Source: Rhexocercosporidium sp. MPI-PUGE-AT-0058
Taxonomy: Eukaryota > Ascomycota > Leotiomycetes > Helotiales
Assembly: GCA_020746875.1 (NCBI GenBank)
Contig: JAGTJL010000001.1
Coordinates: forward strand, 2,852,001 to 2,916,000
Direction: 5' to 3'
Length of the DNA stretch: 64,000 nucleotides
The notes below the pieces were generated by a model. That model was not told where the DNA came from and did not search any database. It was given only the letters and a program-made list of their open reading frames with translations. Shown here in pieces: positions 44,934 to 56,865 of this stretch; within the stretch, counting starts at the first letter, position 1; every line of letters starts with the position of its first letter. Position numbers and translations under genes: made by a program.

Positions 44934-46897
44934 AGTTTGTCTTGATTATGATATGCGTTTACTGTTGGTACTTGATAGGTGTTTCTGTTTCTTTCTACGT
45001 TACTTGGACGCTGTTAGTTGAAGTGAAGCTTTGGGTGTTGAAGAAAGAAGAGTTTTACGATGAAAAAAAGTTCTCTTCGGTTTTATACTTTTGGTGAAGA
45101 TTTGCTATTCACGATGAATTTCAAGGTTGGCAGAGCTACGAGGCTAGATTACAGTCATGGTATCTTGAGTCTAGCATTTTGCACCACTGAAGATATCTTC
45201 TTAATCACTGTGCGTTCTGGCTTGATATTTTTACCAGAAACGAGGGGAGTCAACTCTCATTAAGAAAAGCACCAGTTATGATTCGCGACAAAATTGAGAG
45301 ACTACAAGATTCAGATTACTACATTGTTCATTCTAGGACTAGCAGTCAAACTCCTCTCTCGCCTATATACAGCACCCGATGCCCCCTTGAAGTCATCAAG
45401 CAAAATAAAAAAATCAAAGAACGCCTACTCCGCACCCAGGATTTATTTCCTGTGTCTCTAGCTGGCCTTTCACAACAGTCGACTCCACCAAGGTCATACA
45501 TTATCAACTATCTCCCACACGCCTTCGCTGACAGCCTGCTCCTGCCTCCCACTGTTCCATCCGCAAATCTGATCTCTCTCAGCTTGACATTATGCTTCGC
45601 TGGGGTACTGAAATATGTCATGGCAGCTGCTGTTATAGCCTCTTTTGAGGGTATGGATGCCTGGGTTGGGATGAGATAGGTGAGTTTTGCGAACAGCTGG
45701 GGTATTATTTGGTTTTGGAGAGGAGGCGCGGGAGAAGAGGCGTTGACAAGATATGCAAGTTGCGCTAGCAATCTGTCAGGTTTTAGAGAACAAGATGAAA
45801 GCTGTGAATTTGAATGTACACGTTTTCAAGTGGAGCTTCATTGCTTTGCAAGAACGCTGAACAGAATTGTACGTTTCTAGTGTGACTTTGGATCGCCGGA
45901 TTTGGGTTACGCAGTCTTGTGCAGATGATTTGGCCCTTGGTCAAGAATGGTCCTTTGATACAGGATTCTTGTGAATATATTGTATGGTGCTGAGGGGTAC
46001 TGGAATGTTAGGGACGGTCAGGAATCGTGGCCCAACCTGAATATGTAAGCTCCTGTTGACCGTTTCTCAAACTTGGGCCCAATAACGGAAACGCAGTCTG
46101 CCTCACATCAAGACTCCGCCTCTGGAGGTTACATTTTGTGGACAAGGCGAGGGATGGAATGGTTGTGGATTAAGTCCATTATCAATGGGGCTTCTAGACA
46201 TACATGTTGGTGGCTTAAAGCCACGCTGGGCTGAACAGTGGCTTGAATGATTTATGGGAGCCATAATATTAAAATAACGAATGATGTTTCAAACTTCTAA
46301 AATCAAAGGTTGAAATTACTACTCTCAAAAGTAGAGTCCAATTTAGCTCCTATATGGATTGAAAAGAGATGCTTAAGAAAGACTCGGACAGCGAGGGGAG
46401 GTTATTCATCAACATTAATAGTTGAAAGTGGTCGAATTGCCTCTTTGTTTTATCCTCCGGGACTACCAGAGATGCTCAGATACGTAGCGTCTCGGGTGCA
46501 ATATAGCTGGACGAAATGATTCCAGGAAATCTTTTGAAGCATGAGAATGGTGGAGGGTGGAGCTGATGGAAGATGTTTAGTTTTGTCCCGGATCACGTGC
46601 TACATCGCGTCTCCCAAGAATTGACGCGACCGACAACCCAAGTCCTGTATCTCTTTGCGAAACCATGAAAACGACGATATCTGCAATCAGCTCAAGAAGT
46701 TGTCAGCTGCCAAAGACATAGGAAATCTGCCATGCTGTAAATCAATGTGCCGCTTCGAACTTCTCGGTACCTTCATTTTGCTCAAGCAGGACCTTGTTGA
46801 GAGATTCCAAGGCCGTCGAAGAGACCAAGTTCCGTATGGGATCCCAGCTTCATGTCTGATAGCAATTTCTAATTTATGCCAGATATAGCTCTCCGCA
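44934..46897. other. Gene-poor, AT-rich spacer
   Basis: Frames at 45060-45263, 45278-45679 and 46310-46888 have no family resemblance and partly overlap antisense ones. I see no RNA gene or repeat. Confidence 0.3.
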
Positions 46898-49209
46898 ATG
46901 CTCCACGAAATACTCCTCTCCCTGTCCGGTCACCCCTCCCCTCTCCTCACCGCCGACCACTCATCCTCCTCCTCGGTACTCTCCCCTCCAGAGAAAGCCC
47001 TCCTCTCCTCTATCGCCCACTTGAGTAATCTCCACAGCAAGCTTCTTGCTCATACTGCTACCATAGCCACGTCGCACCCATCCAGTATCTGCCAGGCCGT
47101 GGCAACGGCTATCAAATCTACACACTTGGCGAAATTCCAGCGCAAAGTGCTAGAGGTTGAAGATGGCATATTAAGGAAAGATGCGGGAACCGTGGGGGCG
47201 TACAACATTGTGCCTCTGACAGCCATTGTGGGCGAGTTCTCGGGTTGGACGAGGAGAATGGAGTGGTTTCTGGAGGTGGTGGAATTTATGATGCGGGGTA
47301 GTGGAGGGGATGGGAAGAGCTGTAGCGGGGCTATGGTTATTGATCGACTGTGTGCTGCTATGCAAACTGGATATGTGGATATTGAAGAGGTAGCTTTGAG
47401 CTTGGTGAGAGTCTCGGAGACAGCTTGGTTAAAGCAAGTATCTGCCTGGGTATTGTATGGAAGGCTGCCCAGCTTTGGAAGGGAGGACTTTTTCGTCCAA
47501 GTGGTTCATGGAGACGTACAGGTATGTTCTTGCCCATGACACAGCAAGCAGTTATTAACGGGTCATAGGAATATCAGAGTAAGCCAGATTTGTTACCTGG
47601 ATTCGTCTCAGCGTCCACAGCAAGCTCTTTACTCTTCATTGGCCGATCCCTCAATCATATTCGAGTCAAAGGAGTATCCAGTGCAAGGTCCCCAGAGTTG
47701 GACTTACTGTCATCTCATCTTCAGCAACTTTCAACATTAAAATTCCCAATCAACAGCGCGAATTTGTCCAGGGTTATTACTTCGATCAGAGTTTCGTTGT
47801 CACAAACAACACTGCAAAAGCTCTTGCCTCTGAGCAAAGTAGTTGAGATATTGTCACTACTGCGGGAGTTCTTCCTGCTGGGACGTGGCGAATTCGCAAT
47901 TGCCCTAATCACTGAAGCAGACGATAAGATCAGGTCACGATGGAGACGTTCTGACAATATCGGGTATGATAAACGAGATGGCTTGGGTAACATTGTGGTA
48001 AAGGATGGCGAGGTTTCGGCGGTTCTAGCACGTACATGGGCAGCAATGGGAGCTCTGCAAGGCCAGTATGAGGAAGATCAAGACGAAGACGAAGTTCTCG
48101 AACTCGCCAGAGACCTTGTTCAGTTGTCCATTACGAAATCAAACTCTACGACTCCATCCAAAAATCCACAAGGAACTTCAACGATTGCTTCAACACCCTT
48201 CAAGAACTTACTACTTTCAGTACCAGTATCACTGTCGCTCCATATTCCCTCGCCATTGGATCTCTTCCTTACACCCGCGGATGTCCAAACATACTCCAGT
48301 GTCAATGCATATCTCTTATCCATCCACAGAGCACATCTGCGCTTGACAGATCTTTGGAAAATTACATCCCTACGCCGGGACCATCCTGCTCCACCAGGTC
48401 CTCCTTATGGCAGTTCAACTGCCGGTCGCAACAAGGTTCGAACGATGCGAACTCGTGGTAAAGAGCGGTCTCAAGCTATGCGTAGTGTATGGGCGACCAG
48501 TAGTGCTGCAGTATTCTTCCTCGGAGAGACGGAGGCATATCTCCAAGGCGAGGTCGTCCAAGGCACATGGGCTGGATTCAAGAAGTGGCTGGTAGGCGAG
48601 CCATCGCGGCCCTCCACTGCAAAGAGCACGACAGATGACGACAACGATGATGACATTTGGCTGCAAGCAGCGCGACAACCAGCACCGCAGACAACAAGCA
48701 CATATACACATGATCCACAAACACTTGCAGATTCTCATAGGAGATACCTGGCTGCATTGGCTACGAGTCTTCTCTTGACGAACTCTTCATTTACAGATCC
48801 ACTCTATCACTTGCTTCAACAAATCGACCACCTGGTAGCACTCGTCTACCGCGTCCACTCTATCTGGCAATCACTGGACTTAGAAGCCGATGAGGGTGTT
48901 GTTGACGCCTTCTCAGATTTCCACAAGGAGGAGCGGGACATCAAAGCGCAACTAGTCACCGTTGCCGATCGTGTGAAAGGTGGGATCGAAGAAATCGTCA
49001 AGAACCTACGAGATATCGACCAAGAGAAGGAAGGTTGGGATAGTGGCTTTGCGGAGCTAGTTCTTGGTGAAGAGGGCGCTTATATTCCAGCCAAGGTTGG
49101 CAGAGTGGATAGACTACTCATGAAGTTGGATTTTGGAGGATGGTTCGATGCCGGGAAGAAAGATGCTGGGGATCTCCGCTTGGGAGATGACAGCGATTAT
49201 GAGATATGA
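46898..49209 (+). CDS. gcp4: Gamma-tubulin complex component 4 (Spc97/Spc98 family)
   Basis: Exons 46898-47521 and 47569-49209 (donor GTATGT, acceptor GTCATAG, phase 0) give 754 residues. Start MLHEILLSLSGHPSPLL is typical of GCP4. GRIP1 features: YNIVPLTAIVGEFSGWTRRMEWFLEVVEFM (ends YNIVPLTAIV and VVEFM) and WVLYGRLPSFGREDFFVQ, continuing LLPGFVSASTASSLLFIGRSLN across the intron. The C-terminal part is GRIP2-like (LFLTPADVQTYSSVNAYLLSIHRAHLRLTDLW; ILQQIDHLVALVY-type helix). GCP4 is a non-essential ring component of gamma-TuRC that helps microtubule nucleation at the spindle pole body. Length is close to the fungal norm. Confidence 0.92.
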
Positions 49210-49357
49210 GATATGTTGCATGTGGTGATACCCTGGCGTTTGGAACTTAAATGGCATTATGATGATCGTCGTTGATATCCATTGTGGGTCGCGTGGTGTG
49301 TAACATCATACAGTTGGCCAAGGATATCTTGGAATTGATAATATTATGGAAGCGATC

Positions 49358-49777
49358 TCAGCATGTAAACAAGCACCACTGTCCAAAGCCTAAAGCCGGC
49401 CAATATAAGAACCCCCTCACACCCAATGCCCCAACGGCAACAATCAGAATCATCTTCTCACCCAACCATTCTGGTACATCATTAAGTCGTAGTAGAAGTT
49501 CTGGGATAGATGTCCCAAAGCTATGTGGATCACATCATGGGGTGCGAGGTTGTTCCAGAGGTTACTACAGGCGTGTTGATTTGCCCGGCACTGGCCACAT
49601 TAAGAAGAGACGAAATCCGGATCAAAGCTGACATAGGGGTATCTCGCACATACCTTTCTGCAGTTTTGTGAGTAACACATAGAGCAATGTTCCTGAGAAA
49701 GTGCTTTGGGGGAGGAGGGCCTGAACTTACCGAGGAAGGGCGGCAGGGGCTGTGACGAAACGTTGCTGATCGGACAT
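49358..49777 (-). CDS. Candidate two-exon mini membrane protein (about 69 aa)
   Basis: Exon 1 (49777-49731) reads MSDQQRFVTAPAALPR and ends at a perfect GTAAGT donor. An acceptor CACATAG at 49521 joins it in phase to FGTSIPELLLRLNDVPEWLG and a single hydrophobic segment (ILIVAVGALGVRGFLYWPAL), stop at 49358. The ATG follows a spacer of normal composition and the total is 210 nt. I do not recognise it; size and layout recall small mitochondrial inner-membrane proteins. The intron is long (210 nt) for this window and another acceptor could be used, so the model is tentative. Confidence 0.4.
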
Positions 49778-50713
49778 TTCTGTTCTCTATGTGCTGACGA
49801 AGGTGGGTTGAGGTATGTTATCGAAGTTTGGGATATCAATAAATAAGGGTTGTGTTTGGCGTTTGTCTGGTTCTGGGTAGACAAGGAACTTAGCAAAATG
49901 TTTGAGAGGATTGTGTTGATGAAGACGGTAGCGCTGAGGTACGAGCTGCCTCATCTTTATAAGAAAGCAACACAAACATAATATTACCAAGCAAACTTAC
50001 CGCCATTATGATTCTAGACGAAACTCGCAATCGTGTCTCACTGTCTCTTAATGGTCATATTAATTGCATAGGATAGTCAAGCTGGCATCATAACAAACAT
50101 ATCCAGGAGAACCTCGTTCGGATGCTTTTTGTCAACGTATCACAGAGAAATAAATGGGACCAAGTTGACTGTCCATGTTTGCTCAATTCATTTCTTCGCC
50201 CACCTGACTATTCTAGACTACAACGTGTCGCATCTCCCAGAATTTTCATCATACCTCGATTTGCAAGTGACAACCGATGACCGCGTCAGCTGCACAACCT
50301 TTTCCCCATAGCCTCATGTTGGGCGATACTCTTCCCTTAGCACAAATCCATTCGAGAGCTTGACTTGGCGCACTAGGACCTTGCTCCCCCTCGGCGCGTT
50401 GAAGAAATGTAAGGCAGCCGCCGTTTCCATACGGAGCTTAGCACATGATGCGGTGTTTGCTTTCAGTTCTGCTTTCGTCTCTTCTCGGCAAGGAGGACAG
50501 AATGATGTGCCTTTGGCAGTGGTGCCGGAGCAGGTGTGACAACTGGTGGACCTGAGATGATGTTAACTGGGAAGAGAAGAATGAATATCTGCTCATACAT
50601 GTTGCAAGTTGCTTTCTGCTGTGTATTTTGACTCTTGGATGGGAGATTGATGGACAGCGGAGTTGCTCTGGATGTTGGTGTTGACTTGAGAACACAGGTG
50701 CCACAAGGCTCTT
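49778..50713. other. Intergenic, nothing supported
   Basis: Short frames on both strands (50129-50311, 50438-50704) without family signal. Confidence 0.3.
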
Positions 50714-51285
50714 TTATCTCCCACCTCGCGATTCCACCCCGTTGATGAAGCCAGAACTTTCCAAAAAGCTCGTCAGGTCAAGATCGTTCGTCCAGCAGTA
50801 TTTTGATTCACAACTCGATTCCGGAGCAGAAAACTTCCTTCGTGTTCTAGCAAACAAGGATTCCGCAAAATTTAGAAGCTCCTGAAACAGGTCTTGAGCA
50901 TTATGCAAATACAAACAGGTACAAAATCCATTGTAAGACCGTGTTTGTTGGCCGCAGAATATGTGCGCAAGGATGCAATTCTCATTCTTATCTGAAGCAT
51001 AAACAACCATCATCCAAATCAGTCTTTGTGACCCCAAAACCCACTTTCCCAGCCCTCGGTTGTTCCATATGAGACTGAATACAGCTCCAATTTATTCAGC
51101 CTATTTACCAAATCATCAAGTGAATACTGAGCTGCTTTAGTAGTTTTCATCTCAGTCTCCATTTTCAACAGAATCGACTTTCGAGTTTCTCTTGCATCGG
51201 CGTCGTTTCTCCCACATTCGTAGCACCGGAGCGATAGGAAGTGTTTCTTGTCTCGAAACTTATGGCAGGCTTGGCAGTCATGTAT
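50714..51285 (-). pseudogene. Orphan Cys-containing protein, frameshifted
   Basis: The upstream part is CQACHKFRDKKHF, LSLRCYECGRNDADARETR (two C-x2-C pairs, zinc-ribbon-like) and a long amphipathic helix (KAAQYSLDDLVNRLNKLEL), ending at a TGA near 51027. In the frame shifted by one base the protein continues SQRLIWMMVVYASDKNENC to LESSGFINGVESRGGR at 50714. The switch lies in a run of Ts and Gs near 51035. No start codon is clear for the first part. Either a one-base lesion or an assembly error; family unknown. Confidence 0.4.
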
Positions 51286-51923
51286 TCAGTTTACCAACAT
51301 TTGTGAACATTGAAGACGATGCTAGCTTTTTGGTAGAATCAACCTCCTGAAGGAGAGTACAAGGCGTCAAGTTTTGCTGCTTTTTTTGTCGAACTTGGAT
51401 TTATAGTGCGTTTGTGAAGGGTTCAGAGCGAGTGGAGATGAGAATGCGTTGCGTTCAAGGCAGGAAAGGTTGTTGAAAGGTAGTTAGGAAGGGTTTTGGC
51501 GGTAGACAAAGAGATAAAAAGATGAGGATCTGCTTCATGAGAGGTTACGAGAATAATGCGCGCGATAAATCCTAACTGCTAAAGAGGTTGGCAAATGGTT
51601 GGAAGAAACTTAATAAGACTATTTGATCTTGAAACGAGCTATTTGTAAGGTTTCGAGAGAAAAAAAGTAGTATTGATCTCAGACTGATAAGGAAGTTTGT
51701 AACAGCCCTATAGACTAGTATGAAACAATAAAGTCACCTCACCCTTCCCAAGTTCCCCGACTTCGCTCCATAGCCCTGCCCCGCCTAGAACTCGAGTCCA
51801 CCTAAGATGGCCGTTGCGATTCGTTCGGTCCATCTATATTACCTGCAACCACAGCTACCAAAGGATCCCAGGGTACCCTGCGAATCATCCGATTCCAAGT
51901 TTAGGAGGAAGCAGCTTGAAAGT
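51286..51923. other. Spacer, nothing supported
   Basis: AT-rich; the minus frame at 52162-51839 is antisense-shifted within the next gene's 3' end. Confidence 0.3.
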
Positions 51924-54206
51924 TTATGTGCCCTTGATATCAATATAGTGAGAATCTCTTGAACGCCAGATCCCAACACGTTTGGTAGCAACAGCATTAT
52001 TAGCAAGACAAGCAAAGCAACAGCCTGATGTCTGTAGAATGCATTGCCCACCAGTAAATCCAATTGCGACGTGGTAATTGAGCGTCGAGTTCGAAATTGT
52101 TGCAACATGAGCGATTTGTCCATGTGGTAGAGCGGTTTTGCTCCAACTTTGGATGACTTCATCCAAGTTCCAAGGTGAGTGAAGCTTTGCTACTGGTCCA
52201 CGGTGATCGCAATGAGGCCCGGTTGCCATAATAAGGCCCTCGTAGATGTCAAAGGGATCCAAAATCCTCAAGGATTTCGAGGTACGAACGAGGCTCATGT
52301 ATCGGTAAAGTGAGTCTGAGACTTCAAAGACGATGCCTTCTAGAACAGCATCTCCCTGCGCTGGTTCTTCAGGAACCTCCGTAGGTTCGCGAGGAGCCCC
52401 AAAACTCGCTTCAGTAGATGACTGAGTGCCGATAATTGCACGCTCTCCAATAACACCCTGCACACTGCCATGCAAAGTCTTTACCCCCCAGGAATGTTGC
52501 AAAAGTATTTCTTGGTCCATTTCAAACCAGCGAGGAACCACAACCATTGAACCCGCGATCCAACAAAGCATATTACCATGATCGTTCAGAACCTTGAGCC
52601 CCTTCTCTATCAACGTCTGTGGGAGACCAGTAATGGCTGTACACGCCAAACGGAACCAAGTATGCCAGAAAATAGCATGCATGTACGATATTTCCCCCAA
52701 CATTTGCTTTGTAACAGCTATGAGCTCGTATGAGGAGTCCTCGTTATCAAAGTTAGATATATCGACAGCACCTGCAGCTTCTGCCAAAGCATGTGCAATC
52801 AAGAGCATCGTCTGCCCGTATATGGCGTATTGCACGCACCCTTCAAAAAGTGAATCGTCATCCTTGAGCGTGAGATCTGCTCGAGTGTTACAGCCACATT
52901 CGCAACGGTCACGACCTATGAGCGAGGCATCATAGATTTCCGCATACCACTCACATAACTGTGATATCGAGTAATTACGATCGACTCCAGCATAGGGGGG
53001 GCCCTCTAGGTCTTGGTGCAAGGGCCTTGGCGGGACCTTCGCGCCGAGGTTAAGTTGAAGGATCGATGGAACTCGGACTATCCACCATTTGAATTTGATA
53101 TCGCCCGAGTCTCGCATGCTAAGCTTGAGTGCATCGAAGTCTGATTTTCCAGATGGTTGTACAGGGGCCTCGACAATGCATCGTACTATTTGTTGTGCGG
53201 CTCGTCTCGCAGCCAAGTCTTCTGTCGTATTCAGCTGCAAGAATCCTCGCGTGAACGGATTCAAAAATTTGTATAAAGGAGTGCGATACGCTGAACATCC
53301 AGCGCGACCTTCTGTAGGTTCGGTTTTCCCGAGGCACTCCTGAAAATCCGGCTTCAATGGTGACTTGCTGTAAGATCCGACCCAGACTTCTGCACTGTGT
53401 TTATCATCGCCAGCACATGACAAAATATTGCAGTTGTTTGTCACTAGAAATGATATTGTGGCAGCCGTATCTCCCAAGCTCTGCTCAAATATAATGCGGC
53501 CTTGGAAACTGACGCAGAGGATTCCAGTCCAGTGGTGATAGATCCAACTCAAGAGATCTTTTTGGCAGTGGTCTGAGCGTACTAGGACCCCAGCCTCCGG
53601 AGTGCTTCGTATCTTTACTACCATCCTTGCCATTGTTTCTGGATCGAGAAAATGTTCGGGTAAGTTCTCAAGCTCCTTCGGAAGCGGCTCAATACCTATG
53701 CCAATGTTTACGGTATGGAGTGCTATGCTCTCAACTAATTTGCTAATAACCGGATAGATTCGAGCTTGGAAGGCTGGGCGTTTCGTATCCGTTTCTGTCA
53801 GTTTTGAAGACAGCAGAAGGTTGGTGAGCATGATCCCAACGTATTCCATGTCATTGAACTTCAAAAGAACAGCTTCAGTAGTAGCCATCCAGCGCAGTTC
53901 TTTGTCGTCTATAATTCTTCTTCCAAGTGCGCCAGGAATGACAAGCTGCAACCCGCAGAGTCGACTTGCAGCATTTTCTAACTTCGCAAGGACAGTCGTT
54001 CCATGACGATTAGGCTCTGCAATAAGGCGTGCCATCTCCATTGTAAAGACAAAGGAGTCGTTGTCGATACGCTCGCGGGCTAGCCATTGCAGAACATCTA
54101 TTGCTGCCTGGCTTAACGGACCCGATGATTTGGCTACTGTTGCAATCAAATCGAATGATCTTGTGGTAAGATCCATTGCCTTGGGTGCAGTCTGCGCCGA
54201 CATCAT
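51924..54206 (-). CDS. Large uncharacterised fungal protein (760 aa)
   Basis: Uninterrupted minus-strand frame from ATG 54206 (a second ATG follows at once) to 51924. The sequence looks globular throughout, with Trp/Cys-rich segments: LLSWIYHHWTGILCVSFQGRI, then CNTRADLTLKDDDSLFEGCVQYAIYGQTMLL (ends CNTRADLTL and YGQTMLL). RDRCECGC is a tight Cys cluster and HGNMLCWIAGSMVVVPRWFEMDQ is near the end. A C-terminal CILQTSGCCFACLANNAVATKR region adds four Cys. I see no signal peptide, NTPase motif or transmembrane stretch long enough to call. I do not recognise the family. An open frame of this size without lesions beside two broken genes argues it is under selection. Confidence 0.8.
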   Translation of the reverse strand: MMSAQTAPKAMDLTTRSFDLIATVAKSSGPLSQAAIDVLQWLARERIDNDSFVFTMEMARLIAEPNRHGTTVLAKLENAASRLCGLQLVIPGALGRRIIDDKELRWMATTEAVLLKFNDMEYVGIMLTNLLLSSKLTETDTKRPAFQARIYPVISKLVESIALHTVNIGIGIEPLPKELENLPEHFLDPETMARMVVKIRSTPEAGVLVRSDHCQKDLLSWIYHHWTGILCVSFQGRIIFEQSLGDTAATISFLVTNNCNILSCAGDDKHSAEVWVGSYSKSPLKPDFQECLGKTEPTEGRAGCSAYRTPLYKFLNPFTRGFLQLNTTEDLAARRAAQQIVRCIVEAPVQPSGKSDFDALKLSMRDSGDIKFKWWIVRVPSILQLNLGAKVPPRPLHQDLEGPPYAGVDRNYSISQLCEWYAEIYDASLIGRDRCECGCNTRADLTLKDDDSLFEGCVQYAIYGQTMLLIAHALAEAAGAVDISNFDNEDSSYELIAVTKQMLGEISYMHAIFWHTWFRLACTAITGLPQTLIEKGLKVLNDHGNMLCWIAGSMVVVPRWFEMDQEILLQHSWGVKTLHGSVQGVIGERAIIGTQSSTEASFGAPREPTEVPEEPAQGDAVLEGIVFEVSDSLYRYMSLVRTSKSLRILDPFDIYEGLIMATGPHCDHRGPVAKLHSPWNLDEVIQSWSKTALPHGQIAHVATISNSTLNYHVAIGFTGGQCILQTSGCCFACLANNAVATKRVGIWRSRDSHYIDIKGT

Positions 54207-54502
54207 TCTTCGCTGGAGTTGTTCTTGTTCAATTTTGCGCGACAGAGAAGAAACGAGACAAACTTTGAGTTGCAGGAAGCCTGATGCCTGATTTACTCAG
54301 CCACGCCCCGAACCGTTGGCACAGCGCCGTTACGGGAATCAAAATCTTGGAGAAAGGATAAACACGCAACTAAAGTGTGGAATCAAGAGATCTGAAGCAA
54401 ATAGAAGTGCAACTGAAACTCATACCATATATCACATCAAATCACCTTGTGGACAATAAAGAGTCGTTATGGAGCGATGAGGCTGCCGGCAAAGGAAGTG
54501 AA

Positions 54503-55330
54503 CTAACTCCAAAAGACCCAGAGTCGGGCGTGGCCAAACCTCGTTAACCTCCGATAAAGGAAGCTGACCAGTAGAATCAATAGGATCATATATTTGGGTC
54601 GGAATACGCTCGCATCCCCCTTCCAAAACAAAAAATTAAAAAAGGAGCTATTTCCCCTCAAAGTATTGAATGAGAGCTCTTCTTGCCTCTTCTTATCTTT
54701 CTCGGATATCTTACCGATTCTGAAGGTGACTGTTATTGAGCAAGGCACCGCAGTAGATGACTCTTGGCGCCAGTCAGCTGGAGGGTTGATTCCTGGCTCT
54801 GGATGATGCTTGAGGAAGCCGAGTGAGATAGGTTTGGATGGTAGATCTAGCTCGGGGCCGGATGGCTGCGCGATGTTGATGACCTGGGGGGCATGACTGG
54901 GGACTAGGGTGGGAGAGAAGCGGACGGGATTTAGATAGGACGAGGTGGAGGAGAGAGGTTCGTCGGCCAATTCTAGGACGGCAGAGGATGCTGACCGTCC
55001 AACTTTTTCTTCGTCCTGAGCTGGTACGGAGCTCAGATGGGCTTAAGAGCTGGTGCTAGTGCTGTATCTAAAGCTCGTCTAGTTGCAATTACTCTTGCTC
55101 GTCGCTTTCTGGTAGGTGGTGGACGAACATTGGTGAAGGGACGAGGTTGGGAGGACTTGGTGCTAACACGGCCTTTTTCATGAACCGAGTCTGTCGCTGC
55201 TTGGCTTTCTCCATGAGTCTCGTAAGAACTATCTTGAGTGTTATCTAATTGGTATCTGAGAGGTTGAGAGGAGGTGTTGTAGAAGTGAAACGTCTGAAGA
55301 AATGATGTTGGCTTGGAAAGTGAGGAAGAA
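54503..55330 (-). pseudogene. Orphan tail-anchored-like protein, frameshifted near 55040
   Basis: The intact 3' part (54970-54503) starts MADEPLSSTSSYLNPVRFSP and ends in a hydrophobic segment (YMILLILLVSFLY) then RRLTRFGHARLW, as in a tail anchor. Upstream the same frame continues SSVPAQDEEKVGRSASSAVL back to a TAA near 55047. One base off, another open stretch (HGESQAATDSVHEKGRVS, RPPPTRKRRARVIATRRAL) reaches back to about 55330. The two parts look like one Ser/Pro-rich protein split by a single-base lesion. No family known. It could also be a short gene starting at 54970. Confidence 0.4.
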
Positions 55331-55879
55331 AGGAGTTCAGAAGCGCGAGACTAATAGAATAAGCAGTCGCCCGTTACCACTATCATATCGTACGGTATAT
55401 CAATTGGAATAATTGCCATTGTACTTGGTTTTGGAGGAGCATCTCGCTTCTATAGTAATCTTGTTATTGTTGAGCTGACAATAGGAATAGGGGTCTCGCT
55501 TGATCTGCTAACATAAGACTTGGAAGGGTTTGAAACTTGAACGGTCATACGACCCCTAATATCCCAATGTCGTCACATGAACAACTCTTCTAAATCTCAA
55601 GTTGGGAAATAGTCTTGTGGGCTATCTGCCATATGCAGGAGTTTTCAGAGGAGTTGGGACATAGTTTGGTCTTTCATACGAAAGTGGACTGGACATTCGC
55701 CAAGGAATCAACCAAATTCCACTTTCAAAACTTCTCCTCGATTTTCCGCTAGAGTAGCATAGAGGTGCGCGAGTGTGAGCCTGAGAACCGATGCAGAAGA
55801 ATGTCAATTAAGGCAAGCAATTGCATAGTTTCCGACATGATAATGGAGTCCCACCTATCACCTCCTAATGTTCACCTGC
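55331..55879. other. Spacer, nothing supported
   Basis: A 61-codon minus frame at 55807-55622 has no family resemblance. Confidence 0.3.
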
Positions 55880-56366
55880 TTACACCAACTGACTCAAACC
55901 AACCAAAGTCGGGATACCCCATAACGGGACAACAGGCTCCTTGATGCCCGCCTTCAAATAGCACCATCCAAAATAAAACTGAGCAACACAGTAGAACCCA
56001 GCAAAAGCCTTATCATAAACATCCGTAATGCCGAATTGTGCCCATTTGATGCAGAAAATTGCTGACCGTGAAATCAGCACTTGGTCACGTGCCACTCCAA
56101 CAAATCACCATCTTGAGAGGGACTTTTAATGAGAGGAAAGGGATAAGAAAGACAAGTGAAGCAAAGATATACATACACAGAATCACAAATCCCTGGTTAA
56201 CTTCCATCCATCCGATTCTCGCTGAGATAGCCCCATGATCTTTCACACCGAGCTTCTTCAGCGCCGGGAACACGACATCATAGCCCATCTTCGTATGGCC
56301 GAGGGCAGTGGTAGAGCTCGCGGCTGCTGCGAGATAGAGCAGTGCTTTGGCAAGTGTTGAAACCAT
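55880..56366 (-). CDS. Small multi-pass membrane protein, two exons
   Basis: Exons 56366-56177 and 56061-55880 (donor GTATGT, acceptor CGGTCAG) give 123 residues. The N-terminal hydrophobic segment (LAKALLYLAAAASSTTAL) can be a signal anchor. GHTKMGYDVVFPALKKLG is followed by three further hydrophobic stretches: GFVIL joined across the intron to SIFCIKW, AFAGFYCVAQFYFGWCYL, and PLWGIPTLVGLSQLV. About four membrane spans. I know related short fungal proteins of this layout but no function. Without the splice the frame runs into a chance extension. Confidence 0.65.
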
Positions 56367-56865
56367 GTTGCTTGTTGGTAGATGCTGAAGGGAAAGATGT
56401 TTTCGACGGCCGAGGTTGATATACGGAGTACCGAGAAGAGGGGGTGAGTAAATCGATCAAATGATATCTGGACGTCAATACCTGTCGGCGAATGGAAAGA
56501 TACGATTGAGCTAAGTTGCTTCGGATATAGAACTCGTAGATGCGAAGAGGATGATGTAGTAAGCAAGTTGTTTCTTAGTGCAGGTGGTTACGATTGAGAC
56601 GCTCATGATGGTGGTCCTCGTTCGGCTGTGAAAGCTTGGCGCGTTGGTTTCCCCTTTTGGGACGAGCGCCAATGAAGCGAGCTGGGATCTCGCCGATCAT
56701 TCAACGTCTTTCAACACTTAGCACCATCAGCACCGCTTTTCAACATGCTTGCCACAAGCTTAGCATCGCACTGCAGCGCCTAGATAGAGTTCTTGAATGG
56801 ACGTACCTACTTCCCTATTTCGGATCAGATTATGAATTTGAAGTCGTGAACGAATCAGCTCCCAG

